DNA of 64,000 bases, taken from Pseudomonas viridiflava. GTDB lineage: Bacteria; Pseudomonadota; Gammaproteobacteria; Pseudomonadales; Pseudomonadaceae. The stretch spans positions 1-64,000 of the forward strand of contig NZ_UTVH01000001.1 of the NCBI RefSeq assembly GCF_900585905.1. The letters are read 5' to 3'. Both the position numbers and the translations under genes were made by a program. Below are positions 37,492-46,299 of the stretch, one piece after another; the first letter of the stretch is position 1; every line of letters starts with the position of its first letter. The notes under the pieces were generated by a model. It ran no database searches, had not been told where the DNA came from, and saw only the letters and a list, made by a program, of their open reading frames with translations.

Positions 37492-38754
37492 ATGCGACCT
37501 CAATCCACACTCACGGTAACTCCTGTCGACCAGCCATTGATCGGGCGCGTGAGCCCGCCTGGCTCCAAGTCCATCACCAACCGCGCGCTGCTGCTGGCAG
37601 GCCTGGCCAAAGGCACCAGCCGCCTGAGCGGTGCGCTCAAGAGTGATGACACGCGCGTCATGTCCGAGGCCTTGCGGCTGATGGGCGTGCAGGTCGACGA
37701 GCCAGACGACAGCACCTTTGTGGTCACCAGCAGCGGCCATTGGTCTGCGCCGCAGCAGCCACTGTTCCTCGGCAATGCCGGGACGGCAACGCGCTTTCTG
37801 ACCGCAGCGCTGGCCAACGTTGAGGGCGATTTCGTCGTCGATGGCGACGACTACATGCGCAAGCGCCCGATTGGGCCGCTGGTGGACGCGCTGCAACGCA
37901 TGGGCGTTGACGTCAGCGCGCCGAGCGGCTGCCCACCCGTCGCCATCAAGGGGCGCGGCGGCCTGGCGGCAGGGCGCATTGAGATCGACGGCAACCTGTC
38001 CAGCCAGTATGTTTCCGCGCTGCTGATGGCAGGCGCCTGTGGCAAAGGGCCCATTGAAGTGGCCCTGACCGGCAGCGACATCGGTGCGCGCGGTTATGTC
38101 GATCTGACGCTGGCGGCCATGAAGGCCTTCGGTGCGCAGGTCGAAGCCATCAGCGACACCGCCTGGAAGGTCAACGCCACGGGGTATCAAGCGACTGATT
38201 TTCATATCGAGCCAGATGCTTCGGCCGCCACTTACCTCTGGGCGGCCCAGGCGCTGACCGGCGGGCGCATCGATCTGGGCGTCGCCACCGAGGCGTTCAC
38301 CCAGCCTGACGCCCTGGCCAGCCAGTTGATCGAGCGCTTCCCGGACATGCCAGCGGTGATCGATGGCTCGCAGATGCAGGACGCGATCCCGACGCTTGCG
38401 GTGCTGGCCGCGTTCAATAATCAGCCGGTTCGCTTCGTCGGTCTGGCCAATCTGCGGGTCAAGGAGTGCGACCGCATTTCCGCATTGTCCCACGGGCTGT
38501 GCGCGATTGCGCCAGGTTTGGCGGTCGAGGAGGGCGATGATCTGATCGTCCACGCCGACCCGCAACTGGCCGGGCGCAGCGTCGATGCGTTGATCGACAC
38601 CCATGCCGATCACCGCATCGCCATGTGTTTCGCACTGGCGGGGCTGAAGATCGCCGGCATCAGGATTCAGGACCCCGATTGCGTGGGCAAGACCTACCCC
38701 GGTTATTGGGCTGCCTTGCAGTCATTGGGCGTGAAGGTCCAGCGCAGCGATTGA
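37492..38754 (+). CDS. aroA: Stand-alone 3-phosphoshikimate 1-carboxyvinyltransferase (EPSP synthase)
   Basis: The 420-residue enzyme joins shikimate 3-phosphate and PEP in the aromatic pathway. Conserved phrases are PPGSKSITNRALLLAGLAKG, MRKRPIGPLVDAL, NLSSQYVSALLMAG, MQDAIPTLAVLAAF (catalytic Asp), NLRVKECDRISAL (catalytic Glu) and HADHRIAMCFALAG. In the PEP/glyphosate loop it reads LFLGNAGTATRFLTAAL, with Phe where E. coli AroA has Pro101 and Thr where it has Met99. Pseudomonas usually carries aroA fused to tyrA elsewhere, so this may be a second copy. The start follows GACCATCACGGACATC without a strong ribosome binding site. Confidence 0.93.
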   Translation: MRPQSTLTVTPVDQPLIGRVSPPGSKSITNRALLLAGLAKGTSRLSGALKSDDTRVMSEALRLMGVQVDEPDDSTFVVTSSGHWSAPQQPLFLGNAGTATRFLTAALANVEGDFVVDGDDYMRKRPIGPLVDALQRMGVDVSAPSGCPPVAIKGRGGLAAGRIEIDGNLSSQYVSALLMAGACGKGPIEVALTGSDIGARGYVDLTLAAMKAFGAQVEAISDTAWKVNATGYQATDFHIEPDASAATYLWAAQALTGGRIDLGVATEAFTQPDALASQLIERFPDMPAVIDGSQMQDAIPTLAVLAAFNNQPVRFVGLANLRVKECDRISALSHGLCAIAPGLAVEEGDDLIVHADPQLAGRSVDALIDTHADHRIAMCFALAGLKIAGIRIQDPDCVGKTYPGYWAALQSLGVKVQRSD

Positions 38755-38807
38755 GCCGTTGCCCCAATGTCCGGACGCCCCACTGCAGGACAGTAAACGT
38801 GGACATT

Positions 38808-38894
38808 CAGGAGCGCACGAGCATCGCGAGGCCGCGATAGCGGTGTATCAGACAGACCGCCATCGCGGCCTCGCGCTGCTCGGGCGCTCCTACA
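38808..38894. repeat. REP-like palindrome, family B (copy 3)
   Basis: CAGGAGCGCACGAGCATCGC starts the left arm and GCTCGGGCGCTCCTAC ends the right arm, with core GAGGCCGCGATAGCGG...CCATCGCGGCCTCG. It lies between the convergent aroA and aldose epimerase genes. Confidence 0.85.
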
Positions 38895-38921
38895 AAACAG
38901 TATTGCCGCGCTGTCGCGGCT

Positions 38922-39791
38922 TCAGATCGGGCTATAACGCAGGCTGAACTTGAGCTGCGTCGACTCCCCCTGCTGCAGCAACCGCAACCCCGGACGCCCT
39001 GGCAAATGGTGGGCGTTGACGGGGTGGCTGACGGGCTCGAAGCAGAAGAAATCCTGCCCCGGAGGGCAGAACACCAGATAGCACTGGATGCCGCTGGCCT
39101 CGCACTCCAGCTCGTAGCCCAGATCTGGCTGGCTGATCAGGGCATTGCCGTCCCATTCGGTGAAGCCGTTATCCAGCCGGGCCTGGGGCAGCCTTGTTGA
39201 GGTATTGAAATCCCACTCGCCCGGCAGATCAATCGCCTGGGTCGGCAAGCCTGAGTCGTCGCACAGCCAGACCTGTGCTGCCTTCGCCCGCAGCCGAGTA
39301 TTCGCTGTGCGTGGCAGGTAAGGATGAAACCCCAGGCCATGCCATGCAGCTCGCGGGGCGCGATGGGTCACGCCGAGGGTGATGCGCAGGGCGCCGTCTT
39401 CCAGCACGAACGCAAGCTCTGCGCGATAGGCAAAGGGTGTCACGCTGTCCAGCTGCAGACAGGCGTGGCAGGTGCTGTGTTCAACCACGCTCCAGGCCTG
39501 CTGCCAGGCGCTGCCATGAATCGGCAGGGCATCACTGGCGCTGTTGGGCTGCAATGCCAGCCAGCCAGCGGGCGTGTCGAAGCCCCCCGCGCCAATGCGG
39601 TTGGACCAGGGCGCCAGCGGATAACACGCCAGGCGTCGCGGGAGCCCTGCCGCAATGGCCTCGTCGCTGCTGTGGCGCAGCAGCGGCTGATCACTGGCAA
39701 TCACGCTCCAGTTGACGATGCTGGCGCCGATTTGCGGCGCCAGGGTCAGGCGAGTGACGCCATCTTCCAGGGTCAGAATTTGTGTCGCCAT
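38922..39791 (-). CDS. Aldose 1-epimerase family protein
   Basis: The 289-residue protein belongs to the galactose mutarotase-like superfamily. Typical phrases are CYPLAPWSNRIGAGGFDTPAG near residue 60, HGSAWQQAW with the first active-site His, WHGLGFHPYLPRT with the second, and DFFCFEPVSHPVNAHHLPG with the catalytic Glu. It interconverts sugar anomers in the cytosol. It lies downstream of the EamA permease and the hexuronate genes on the same strand, so a link to sugar use is plausible but unproven. Confidence 0.88.
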   Translation of the reverse strand: MATQILTLEDGVTRLTLAPQIGASIVNWSVIASDQPLLRHSSDEAIAAGLPRRLACYPLAPWSNRIGAGGFDTPAGWLALQPNSASDALPIHGSAWQQAWSVVEHSTCHACLQLDSVTPFAYRAELAFVLEDGALRITLGVTHRAPRAAWHGLGFHPYLPRTANTRLRAKAAQVWLCDDSGLPTQAIDLPGEWDFNTSTRLPQARLDNGFTEWDGNALISQPDLGYELECEASGIQCYLVFCPPGQDFFCFEPVSHPVNAHHLPGRPGLRLLQQGESTQLKFSLRYSPI

Positions 39792-39830
39792 GTCGTCTGG
39801 CCTTGTGTCATGCAGGAATGAAAGATGGCC

Positions 39831-40745
39831 TCAGGCATTCGCTCGGCGCCACGTCAGGAGCACGATGCCTGTCACCACGATCAGGCCGCCGATGACCTGC
39901 CCGCGACTGAGCAATTGATCGAGAATCAGCCAGCCAAACAGCAGGCTCGCCACTGGCTCAATGTTCATCACCGGTGCGTTGCGCGCCATGTCCAGGCGGT
40001 TCACGCAAATGAACAGCAGCGAAAAGCCCACGCCGTACAACGTGACCAGGCACACCAGTGCGGTCCAGCCTGTGCTCGAGGTCGGCAGCGCGACACCGCC
40101 TGGCAACACGCCGCTGACCCCCGCCACGCTGGCGGCGCTGAACACGATGAACATCGTCAGCATGCTGCGCACAGTGCCGCGCAAGGACGACAATTTGTGG
40201 TCGGTGATCCATAGCGCGCAGGCGAAAACGCCGGCGGCGGCAAAGCCAAAGCCGATGCCTTGTAGCCACTGGCCCTCGCTGCTGTGCTGGCCGGACAAGC
40301 GCGCCGGCACGTCAAGGGCGAAAACCAGCCCAAGCAGAATCAGCCCCATCAGCATCGCCGCGCGGGCGCCGGGTCGCGCTCCACCCAATGCCCAGGTCAG
40401 CAGCACCAGCAGGATTGGCGCAACGTTGGCAATCAACAAGGCCAGGGCAACAGGAATACGCGCCACGGCAGAATAGATGCAAAAACTCTGCGCTGCGATC
40501 AACAGGCCCAGCAGCAGTTGCCAGCGCCAGGTATTGGCGCTCAGGCGTGGTCGTTCCCGTTGCCAGAGCACCAGGCCTGTCAGCACCAGCAAGGTCACTC
40601 CGGAGCGACAGAGGATCGCCAGCAGCAAGCCGGTGTCATGGTCGAAGGCAATACGTGCCGCGATGTGGTTGCCTGCAAAGGCGCAGGCGAGCAGGGCAAG
40701 AATCAGGACTGCAATGTGGCGGGGGAAAAGCGCAGGAGCAGACAT
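39831..40745 (-). CDS. EamA/DMT-family permease
   Basis: The 304-residue protein has about ten membrane helices in two EamA repeats, as in RhaT/YdcZ-type metabolite exporters. Typical phrases are LLACAFAGNHIAARIAFDHDTG at the start and NIEPVASLLFGWLILDQLLSRGQVIGGLIVVTGIVLLTWRR at the end. ATG 40745 was chosen because AAGGAGG lies about ten bases upstream; GTG 40751 is an alternative. The substrate is unknown. Confidence 0.88.
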   Translation of the reverse strand: MSAPALFPRHIAVLILALLACAFAGNHIAARIAFDHDTGLLLAILCRSGVTLLVLTGLVLWQRERPRLSANTWRWQLLLGLLIAAQSFCIYSAVARIPVALALLIANVAPILLVLLTWALGGARPGARAAMLMGLILLGLVFALDVPARLSGQHSSEGQWLQGIGFGFAAAGVFACALWITDHKLSSLRGTVRSMLTMFIVFSAASVAGVSGVLPGGVALPTSSTGWTALVCLVTLYGVGFSLLFICVNRLDMARNAPVMNIEPVASLLFGWLILDQLLSRGQVIGGLIVVTGIVLLTWRRANA

Positions 40746-40803
40746 AAACACCCAGCCTCCTTGGCTGGAAAACCAGGTCCATCAATGAGATGTAAATGGG
40801 GTC

Positions 40804-40893
40804 GTGGGACCGGCTTTAGCCGGGAAGACAGTATTCCAGTCGCAGCATATGCGGTGAATGTACTGTCCTCTTCCCGGCTGAAGCCGGTCCCAC
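40804..40893. repeat. REPIN-type inverted repeat, family A (copy 2)
   Basis: GTGGGACCGGCTTTAGCC and its inverse (GGCTGAAGCCGGTCCCAC) face each other across about 45 bases, matching the copies at 164 and 48165. It lies between the TRAP large permease gene and the EamA gene. Confidence 0.87.
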
Positions 40894-40924
40894 GTCGAGC
40901 CCCACAGGGTTTCATGCGGATCTG

Positions 40925-42205
40925 TTACAACACCACGCTCGGCAGCCACAGCGAGATGGCCGGGATGTAGGTCACCAGCATCAGCACCAGAAACAGCGCG
41001 GCGTAGAACGGCAGCAGAGCCTTCACGGTGGCTTCGATGGTGACTTTGCCCACCGCCGCACCGACGAACAGCACGGCACCCACCGGCGGCGTAATCAACC
41101 CGATCCCCAGGTTCACCAGCATGATCATGCCGAAGTGCACCGGATCCACGCCCACGCTGGCAACAACCGGCAGGAGAATGGGGGTGAGGATCAGAATCAG
41201 CGGCGCCATGTCCATGATGGTGCCCAGCAGCAGCAACATCACGTTGATGCACATCAGGATCACATAACGGTTGTCCGACAGGGTCAGGAACGCCGTTGTA
41301 ATCTTCATCGGAATTTCCATCAGCGTCAGGATGTAACCGAAGCTGGCGGCGAAACCGATCAGGATCATCACGATGGAAATGGTGCGGGCTGCCCGGTGCA
41401 TCAGCTTGGGCAGGTCACGCCACTTGTAGTCGCGGTAAATGAACATGGTGACGAAGAACGACCAGAGCACGGCAATCGCCGCTGATTCGGTCGCCGTGAA
41501 GACACCCGATAGGATACCGCCCAGGATAATCACCAGCGCCATCATGCCCCACAGCGCATCGGCGGCAATTTTCAGCGCCTGACGCAGCGGGATGACTTCA
41601 CCCTTGGGGTAATTGCGCTTGCGCGCGAAGATCATGCACAGGCCCATCATTACCGCGCTGAGCAGCAGGCCGGGCATTATCCCGGCCATGAACAGCGACG
41701 CGATCGAGACCGAACCGCCCGCCGCCAGCGAGTACAGCACCGAGTTATGGCTTGGCGGCGTCAGCAGCGCCTGCACCGAGCCACTGACCGTCACGGCGGT
41801 GGAGAAGTCACGCGGGTAGCCTGCGCGCTCCATTTCCGGAATCAGCACCGAACCCACCGAAGCCGTATCTGCCACGGAAGAGCCGGAAATGGCGCCGAAG
41901 AAAGTCGACGCCACGATGTTGACCAGCGACAGACCGCCACGCACAAAACCCACGAGTACTCCAGCGAACGCCACCAGCCGCCGTGACATGCCGCCTTCGG
42001 CCATGATTGCCCCGGCGAGGACGAAGAACGGAATGGCCAGCAGCGAAAATTTGTTCACCCCGCCGGCAATCTGGATCATCAGCGCGTCAGCCGGAATATC
42101 GATCCACCAGGCGCCGATCAGGGCAGACAGCCCCAGTGCATAAGCCACCGGCATGCCGACCAGGATCAGCGCGATAAAGCTGCCCAAGAGTATGAGAGCG
42201 TCCAT
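40925..42205 (-). CDS. dctM: TRAP transporter large permease subunit (DctM type)
   Basis: The 426-residue protein has about twelve membrane helices and the DctM/SiaM phrases MPVAYALGLSALIGAWW and GGMSRRLVAFAGVLVGFVRG near the N-terminus and the C-terminal VNLGIGLITPPVGAVLFVGAAVG. It is the sodium-coupled channel subunit of a tripartite importer. Its ATG abuts the small-subunit stop (TAAATG). Context with uronate dehydrogenase and an OprD porin suggests galacturonate or glucuronate as substrate. Confidence 0.94.
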   Translation of the reverse strand: MDALILLGSFIALILVGMPVAYALGLSALIGAWWIDIPADALMIQIAGGVNKFSLLAIPFFVLAGAIMAEGGMSRRLVAFAGVLVGFVRGGLSLVNIVASTFFGAISGSSVADTASVGSVLIPEMERAGYPRDFSTAVTVSGSVQALLTPPSHNSVLYSLAAGGSVSIASLFMAGIMPGLLLSAVMMGLCMIFARKRNYPKGEVIPLRQALKIAADALWGMMALVIILGGILSGVFTATESAAIAVLWSFFVTMFIYRDYKWRDLPKLMHRAARTISIVMILIGFAASFGYILTLMEIPMKITTAFLTLSDNRYVILMCINVMLLLLGTIMDMAPLILILTPILLPVVASVGVDPVHFGMIMLVNLGIGLITPPVGAVLFVGAAVGKVTIEATVKALLPFYAALFLVLMLVTYIPAISLWLPSVVL

Positions 42206-42730
42206 TTATGCAGCACCTTCGGCTTCTTCGACGTGAAAATGCATGACCGGACGATGGCTCTGATCGCCCAGGAAAATCTTTTCCAGAATGAAGATCAGCG
42301 TCACCATCCCGCCAATGGGGATGGGCAGATAGGAAATGCCGACGCGCAGCCCCGGCAGCTCGCCAATGAACTGGTTCCAGGTGGTGGCGCAGAGCTTGAA
42401 GCCTTTGACGATCATGAACAGCGCGACAATGGCCATCAGCACTTGCACCAGCAGTGCGGCGTACTTGCGCAGATGCAGCGGAGCGCGATCAATGGCCATG
42501 GACACCGCCATGTGCGCACCGGCGCGGTAGCTCGCTGCGGCGCCGAAGAAGGTGAACACCACCATCAGCAGGATCGCCACCGGTTCCGGCCAGCTTGAGC
42601 CGGTGCCCAGCACGTAGCGGGCAAAAATCCCCCAGGGAATGATCAGGGTCATGATCAGCACCGACAATCCGGCGATGCCGATGCTGACGCGGTAAATAAC
42701 GTCATTGATCTTTAACAGCGTGTTTTTCAT
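42206..42730 (-). CDS. dctQ: TRAP transporter small permease subunit (DctQ type)
   Basis: The 174-residue protein has four membrane helices with the DctQ phrase GIFARYVLGTGSSWPEPVAILLMVV and LPLHLRKY-like loops. It links the binding protein to DctM. It lies between dctP and dctM, and a GC-rich hairpin at 42745-42780 separates it from dctP. Confidence 0.93.
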   Translation of the reverse strand: MKNTLLKINDVIYRVSIGIAGLSVLIMTLIIPWGIFARYVLGTGSSWPEPVAILLMVVFTFFGAAASYRAGAHMAVSMAIDRAPLHLRKYAALLVQVLMAIVALFMIVKGFKLCATTWNQFIGELPGLRVGISYLPIPIGGMVTLIFILEKIFLGDQSHRPVMHFHVEEAEGAA

Positions 42731-42744
42731 GGAGGCTCACCACT

Positions 42745-42780
42745 GCGGCGGCGAACGAGCGTGCGCTCGCCCCCGCGGCG
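42745..42780 (-). other. GC-rich intercistronic hairpin between dctP and dctQ
   Basis: The 76-base gap holds a strong inverted repeat with core CGAGCG-CA-CGCTCG flanked by GGCG/CGCC-type pairs and no T-run. Such hairpins often stabilise the upstream mRNA, so the binding protein would be made in excess over the membrane subunits. Confidence 0.5.
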
Positions 42781-42806
42781 TTATCTGACGGACAGGTCGG
42801 GAGTGC

Positions 42807-43820
42807 TCAGTTTTTGGGTGCGGCCAATGCCGGGTTGGTCTGCACGGCTTCGATGCGGCTGATCAGCTCTTTGAACGGCGCGCCGTATTTGTCACGCACT
42901 GGCTGGGTGGCGTCGTAGAAAGCCTTCTTCTGCTCAGGGGTCAGGGTGATGAACTCGACACCGGCCGCCTTGAGTTTGGTTTCGGCGTCGGCAGACGATT
43001 TGTCCCACAGCACGCGCTCTTCGGCCTGAGCTTCACGCGCCACTTTTTTCACCAGCGCCTGTTGCTCCGGGGTGAGCTTGGTCCAGGTGGTTTTGGCCAT
43101 CACGATCGGCTCGGGCAGGATCAAGTGCTCGGTGATGGTGAAGAACTTGGCGTTCTGGTAGTGGTTGTGCTGGAAGTAGGTGGGCGGGTTGTTCTCTGCA
43201 CCGTCAATGACGCCGGTCTGCAGGGCGCTGAAGATTTCACCCGTGGCCATGCCGATGCCGCTGCCGCCCATGGCATTGAAGGTGTCGATGAATAATGGGT
43301 TGCCCTGCACACGGATTTTCATGCCTTTGAGGTCGGCAATGCTGCGTACCGGCTTTTTGGTGTACAGGTTGCGCGTGCCGCCATCCATCCAGGCCAGGGC
43401 GACCATGTTGAAGTCGGAGTTGGTGATCTTGTCGAGAATTTCCTGCCCGATCTCGCCGTCAATGATCGTGCGCATGTGCGCCTGATCGCGGAACACGAAG
43501 GGCAGGTTGAAGACGTTGACGTCAGGCACCACCGGGCCAACGATGCCCAGGCTCACGCGCGTCATCTGGATAGCGCCCGACTGCACCTGTTCGACCACTT
43601 CTTTCTCGGAGCCCAGCACACCGCCGGCATACATCTTGAAGCTGATCTCGCCTTTGGACTGCTCTTCGAGCTTTTTGCCCATGTTCTGCTCGGCCACTAC
43701 CGGTGCATAACCGGCCGGGTGAACCTCGGCGAATTTGATTTTGACTTCGGCCTGGGCCAGGCCCGACATGCAGAAGGCCAGGGGGAGTGCTGCAATGAGA
43801 AGCTTGCGTTTGAAATCCAT
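42807..43820 (-). CDS. dctP: TRAP transporter solute-binding protein (DctP family)
   Basis: The 337-residue periplasmic protein has a signal peptide ending SGLAQA, and DctP phrases KIKFAEVHPAGYAPVVAEQ, EQSKGEISFKMYAGGVLGSEKE, NLPFVFRDQAHMR, and the ligand-binding Arg region SIADLKGMKIRVQGNPLF. ATG 43820 follows TTGGAG at good spacing; an in-frame start 12 bases upstream is weaker. It is the first gene of the TRAP operon and lies 133 bp after uronate dehydrogenase on the same strand, consistent with hexuronate uptake. Confidence 0.93.
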   Translation of the reverse strand: MDFKRKLLIAALPLAFCMSGLAQAEVKIKFAEVHPAGYAPVVAEQNMGKKLEEQSKGEISFKMYAGGVLGSEKEVVEQVQSGAIQMTRVSLGIVGPVVPDVNVFNLPFVFRDQAHMRTIIDGEIGQEILDKITNSDFNMVALAWMDGGTRNLYTKKPVRSIADLKGMKIRVQGNPLFIDTFNAMGGSGIGMATGEIFSALQTGVIDGAENNPPTYFQHNHYQNAKFFTITEHLILPEPIVMAKTTWTKLTPEQQALVKKVAREAQAEERVLWDKSSADAETKLKAAGVEFITLTPEQKKAFYDATQPVRDKYGAPFKELISRIEAVQTNPALAAPKN

Positions 43821-43953
43821 GGATAACTCCAATGTTGTTGTTTTTGTAGTGCAGTTGGATGTTTACAGTGATTTTTTAGCGGTAATTCCTTTGCATGCAG
43901 GCTCCTCAGGGCCTCAGACACCGGGTCTGAACGCGAACAGGCCGCCAGGTATT

Positions 43954-44781
43954 TCAGTTGTCGCCAAACGGGCCCGAAGCGACAAATGCGCCACCTTGAT
44001 AGACCATCGCCGGATCATCGGCGGCGGGCATGGGTTGCGCTTCGACTTTGTTACGAAAGGGTTCTGAGCTGTCCCTGGGCTGGTAACCCAGGTGCGCCGC
44101 GAAGCGGTTGTCCCACCAGACATCACGGTTGGCGGACGCGCCGTAGACCACGGTGTGGCCGACATCGGGCGTATACAGCGAGCGTTCGATCAACTGCGTC
44201 AGGTCGTCGAAACTCAACCAGGTGCTCATCATTCGACGGTTCTGCGGTTCCGGGAACGAGGAGCCGATGCGGATGCTGACGGTCTCGATGCCATAACGGT
44301 CGAAATAGAAGCTGGCCATGTCCTCGCCGTAAGACTTGGACAGACCGTAATAGCTGTCAGGGCGGCGAGGGGAGAGGGCATCGATGGTTTCGTCCTGCTG
44401 GTAGAAACCGATAACGTGGTTGGAGCTGGCGAAGATGATCCGCTTTACGCCATGGCGACGCGCCGCTTCGTAGATGTGGAAGACGCCGCTGATGTTGGCG
44501 CCGAGGATTTCTTCGAACGGACGTTCCACCGAGACGCCGCCAAAATGCAGAATCGCGTCAACGCCTTCGACCAGTTGATGCACTGCCTGCTTGTCGGCCA
44601 GATCGCACAGCTGCACTTCTTCGTGGCTGCCTTCGGCGGGCGCCATCTCGCTGATGTCCGACAGGCGCAAGACCTTGGCGTAAGGCTTCAGGGTTTGCCG
44701 TAATACTTTGCCCAGCCCGCCCGCCGCACCGGTCAGCAGCAGGCGGTTGAAGGGATTCTGGGCGGTTGGCGTAGTGGTCAT
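43954..44781 (-). CDS. udh: Uronate dehydrogenase
   Basis: The 275-residue NAD-dependent enzyme oxidises galacturonate or glucuronate to the aldarate lactone, the first step of the oxidative hexuronate path. Sequence and length closely match the P. syringae Udh I know: NRLLLTGAAGGLGKVLR, ILHFGGVSVERPFEEILGANI, IFASSNHVIGFY, DSYYGLSKSYGEDM (catalytic Y-x3-K), and the end MVYQGGAFVASGPFGD. It lies between the OprD-type porin and TRAP genes. A GTCATACGAC-like site is found about 40 bp upstream. Confidence 0.93.
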   Translation of the reverse strand: MTTTPTAQNPFNRLLLTGAAGGLGKVLRQTLKPYAKVLRLSDISEMAPAEGSHEEVQLCDLADKQAVHQLVEGVDAILHFGGVSVERPFEEILGANISGVFHIYEAARRHGVKRIIFASSNHVIGFYQQDETIDALSPRRPDSYYGLSKSYGEDMASFYFDRYGIETVSIRIGSSFPEPQNRRMMSTWLSFDDLTQLIERSLYTPDVGHTVVYGASANRDVWWDNRFAAHLGYQPRDSSEPFRNKVEAQPMPAADDPAMVYQGGAFVASGPFGDN

Positions 44782-44808
44782 GAGTATCCCTTGACGGTTC
44801 TTGTTAGT

Positions 44809-44828
44809 GTCATCTGTCGTCGTATGAC
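44809..44828. promoter_or_regulatory. Candidate operator upstream of udh
   Basis: GTCAT and ATGAC flank CTGTCGTCGT. Read on the minus strand the right part is GTCATACGAC, which shares TGTCATACG / TTGTCGTAC with two sites upstream of the oprD-type gene (46559-46569 and 46604-46616). This would suit a GntR/FadR-type hexuronate regulator, but no such regulator gene is in the window. Confidence 0.3.
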
Positions 44829-44918
44829 TTGGGCTGATTATTTGCAGTCGCCGCTGGCATTGTCAACGCGACTTAGGTCGAAATGCTGGGCGGATTGTCC
44901 CTGGCGGGAACACCATTG

Positions 44919-45007
44919 TGTAGCAGCGCCCGAGCACCGCAAGGCCGCGATGGCGGCCTGTCTGATGCACCGCTATCGCGGCCTCGTGGTACTCGGGCGC
45001 TCCTGCA
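44919..45007. repeat. REP-like palindrome, family B (copy 4)
   Basis: TGTAGCAGCGCCCGAGCACC starts the left arm and ACTCGGGCGCTCCTGCA ends the right arm; the core is GGCCGCGATGGCGGCCTGTC with its partner CCGCTATCGCGGCC. It lies between the porin stop and the udh promoter. Confidence 0.85.
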
Positions 45008-45027
45008 GACAATTTCCACATTCAGGT

Positions 45028-46299
45028 TTAGAGCAACGACAGCGGGTAACTGATGAAGATACGGTTTTCGTCGAACTCGTTGGCGCTGAAGTCGCGACGG
45101 ATGCTGGAGTTGCGCCAGCGAACGTTCAGGCTTTTGAACGAGCCGCTTTGCACGGTATAGGCCAGTTCCGATTCACGCCCCCATTCCTTGCCATCGGTGA
45201 TGGCGCCGGTGTGCACGTTGTCACCGCTGATATAACGGTTCATCAGGGTCATGCCCGGGACGCCGAGCACGGCAAAGTCGAGGTCATGGCGCAGCTGCCA
45301 GGATTTTTCCTTGGCGTTGTCATAGCTGGCGTTGTAGCTGTCATTGGCCAGGGTCCCGCCGCTGGTGCCGTTGACCCGGAACCAGCCGTCGTCGCCGCTG
45401 ACTTTCTGCAGGCCGACATACAGCGTGTTGCCCTTGTACTTGGCCGAAAGCAGGGCGTAAGCGGTTTTGTTATCGAGGTCGCCAGCCAGTTTGTTGCCGT
45501 CTTCTTCGCCCCAGAAGTAACCCAGGTTGGCGCCCAGGGTGACATCGCCGACTGGCTGGCTGTGCAGCAGGTTGATGAATTTCTGGTTGTAGATGTCTTC
45601 GAGCTGGGCGTACCAGATACCCAGCTGCGTGCGTTTGTCGTTGAACGCATATTCGCCGCCGCCGAAGTTGAAGCGATCCGAGGTAAACGCGCCACGACCG
45701 TTGAGGGCCATGTCTTCCATACTGGCGTCGTTGCGCGGGCTGTTGCCTCGGAACTGGCCGCCGTACAAGGTCAGCCCAGCCAGTTCCTTGGACGTGATCT
45801 GCCCGCCCTGGAAGGTCTGTGGCAGCGAGCGGCCGTCGTCAGAGCGCAAAATCGGCAGCACTGGCATCCATTCGCCGACCTTCAGTTCGGTCTTGGACAC
45901 CCGCGCCTTGCCTGCAACACCCAGGCGACCGAAGTCATCGGCCGGGCGACCGTCATCGTGAATCGGCAGCAACTGCGTGCCGCCGGTGCCCTTGCCGCCG
46001 TCCAGTTTCACTGAGTACATACCCAGCACATCCACGCCGAAGCCGACCACACCCTGGGTGAATCCGGACTTGGCATCGAGGATGAAACTCTGCGTCCACT
46101 CTTCCGCCTTGCCCTGGGGGTTGGCGCTGTTGGGAAATGCAGGATTGACGAAGTTGCGATTGAAATACGCATTACGTAACGTCAGTGTCGCCTTGGCGTC
46201 ATCGACGAAGCCTTCGGCCGAACTGAGCATCGGCAAGCCAAGGGTCAGGCTGCCCAGGCCCAGAAGGACCAGAGAACGGGTGTGGTGCGCAGATCTCAT
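45028..46299 (-). CDS. OprD-family outer-membrane porin
   Basis: The 423-residue protein is an OprD/OccD-OccK type channel. It has a signal peptide of about 28 residues ending LSSAEG, the phrase FVDDAKATLTLRNAYFNRNFV, QSFILDAKSGFTQGVVGFGVDVLGMYSVKLDGG and a C-terminal strand ending ISYPLSLL. ATG 46299 follows GGGAGCAC; an upstream in-frame start adds nine residues. It probably admits hexuronates, because it precedes udh and the TRAP genes on the same strand. Confidence 0.93.
   Translation of the reverse strand: MRSAHHTRSLVLLGLGSLTLGLPMLSSAEGFVDDAKATLTLRNAYFNRNFVNPAFPNSANPQGKAEEWTQSFILDAKSGFTQGVVGFGVDVLGMYSVKLDGGKGTGGTQLLPIHDDGRPADDFGRLGVAGKARVSKTELKVGEWMPVLPILRSDDGRSLPQTFQGGQITSKELAGLTLYGGQFRGNSPRNDASMEDMALNGRGAFTSDRFNFGGGEYAFNDKRTQLGIWYAQLEDIYNQKFINLLHSQPVGDVTLGANLGYFWGEEDGNKLAGDLDNKTAYALLSAKYKGNTLYVGLQKVSGDDGWFRVNGTSGGTLANDSYNASYDNAKEKSWQLRHDLDFAVLGVPGMTLMNRYISGDNVHTGAITDGKEWGRESELAYTVQSGSFKSLNVRWRNSSIRRDFSANEFDENRIFISYPLSLL

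Noticed and set aside
40703..40915. 70-codon minus-strand frame over the family A palindrome
   Set aside because: It consists mostly of translated REPIN arms.
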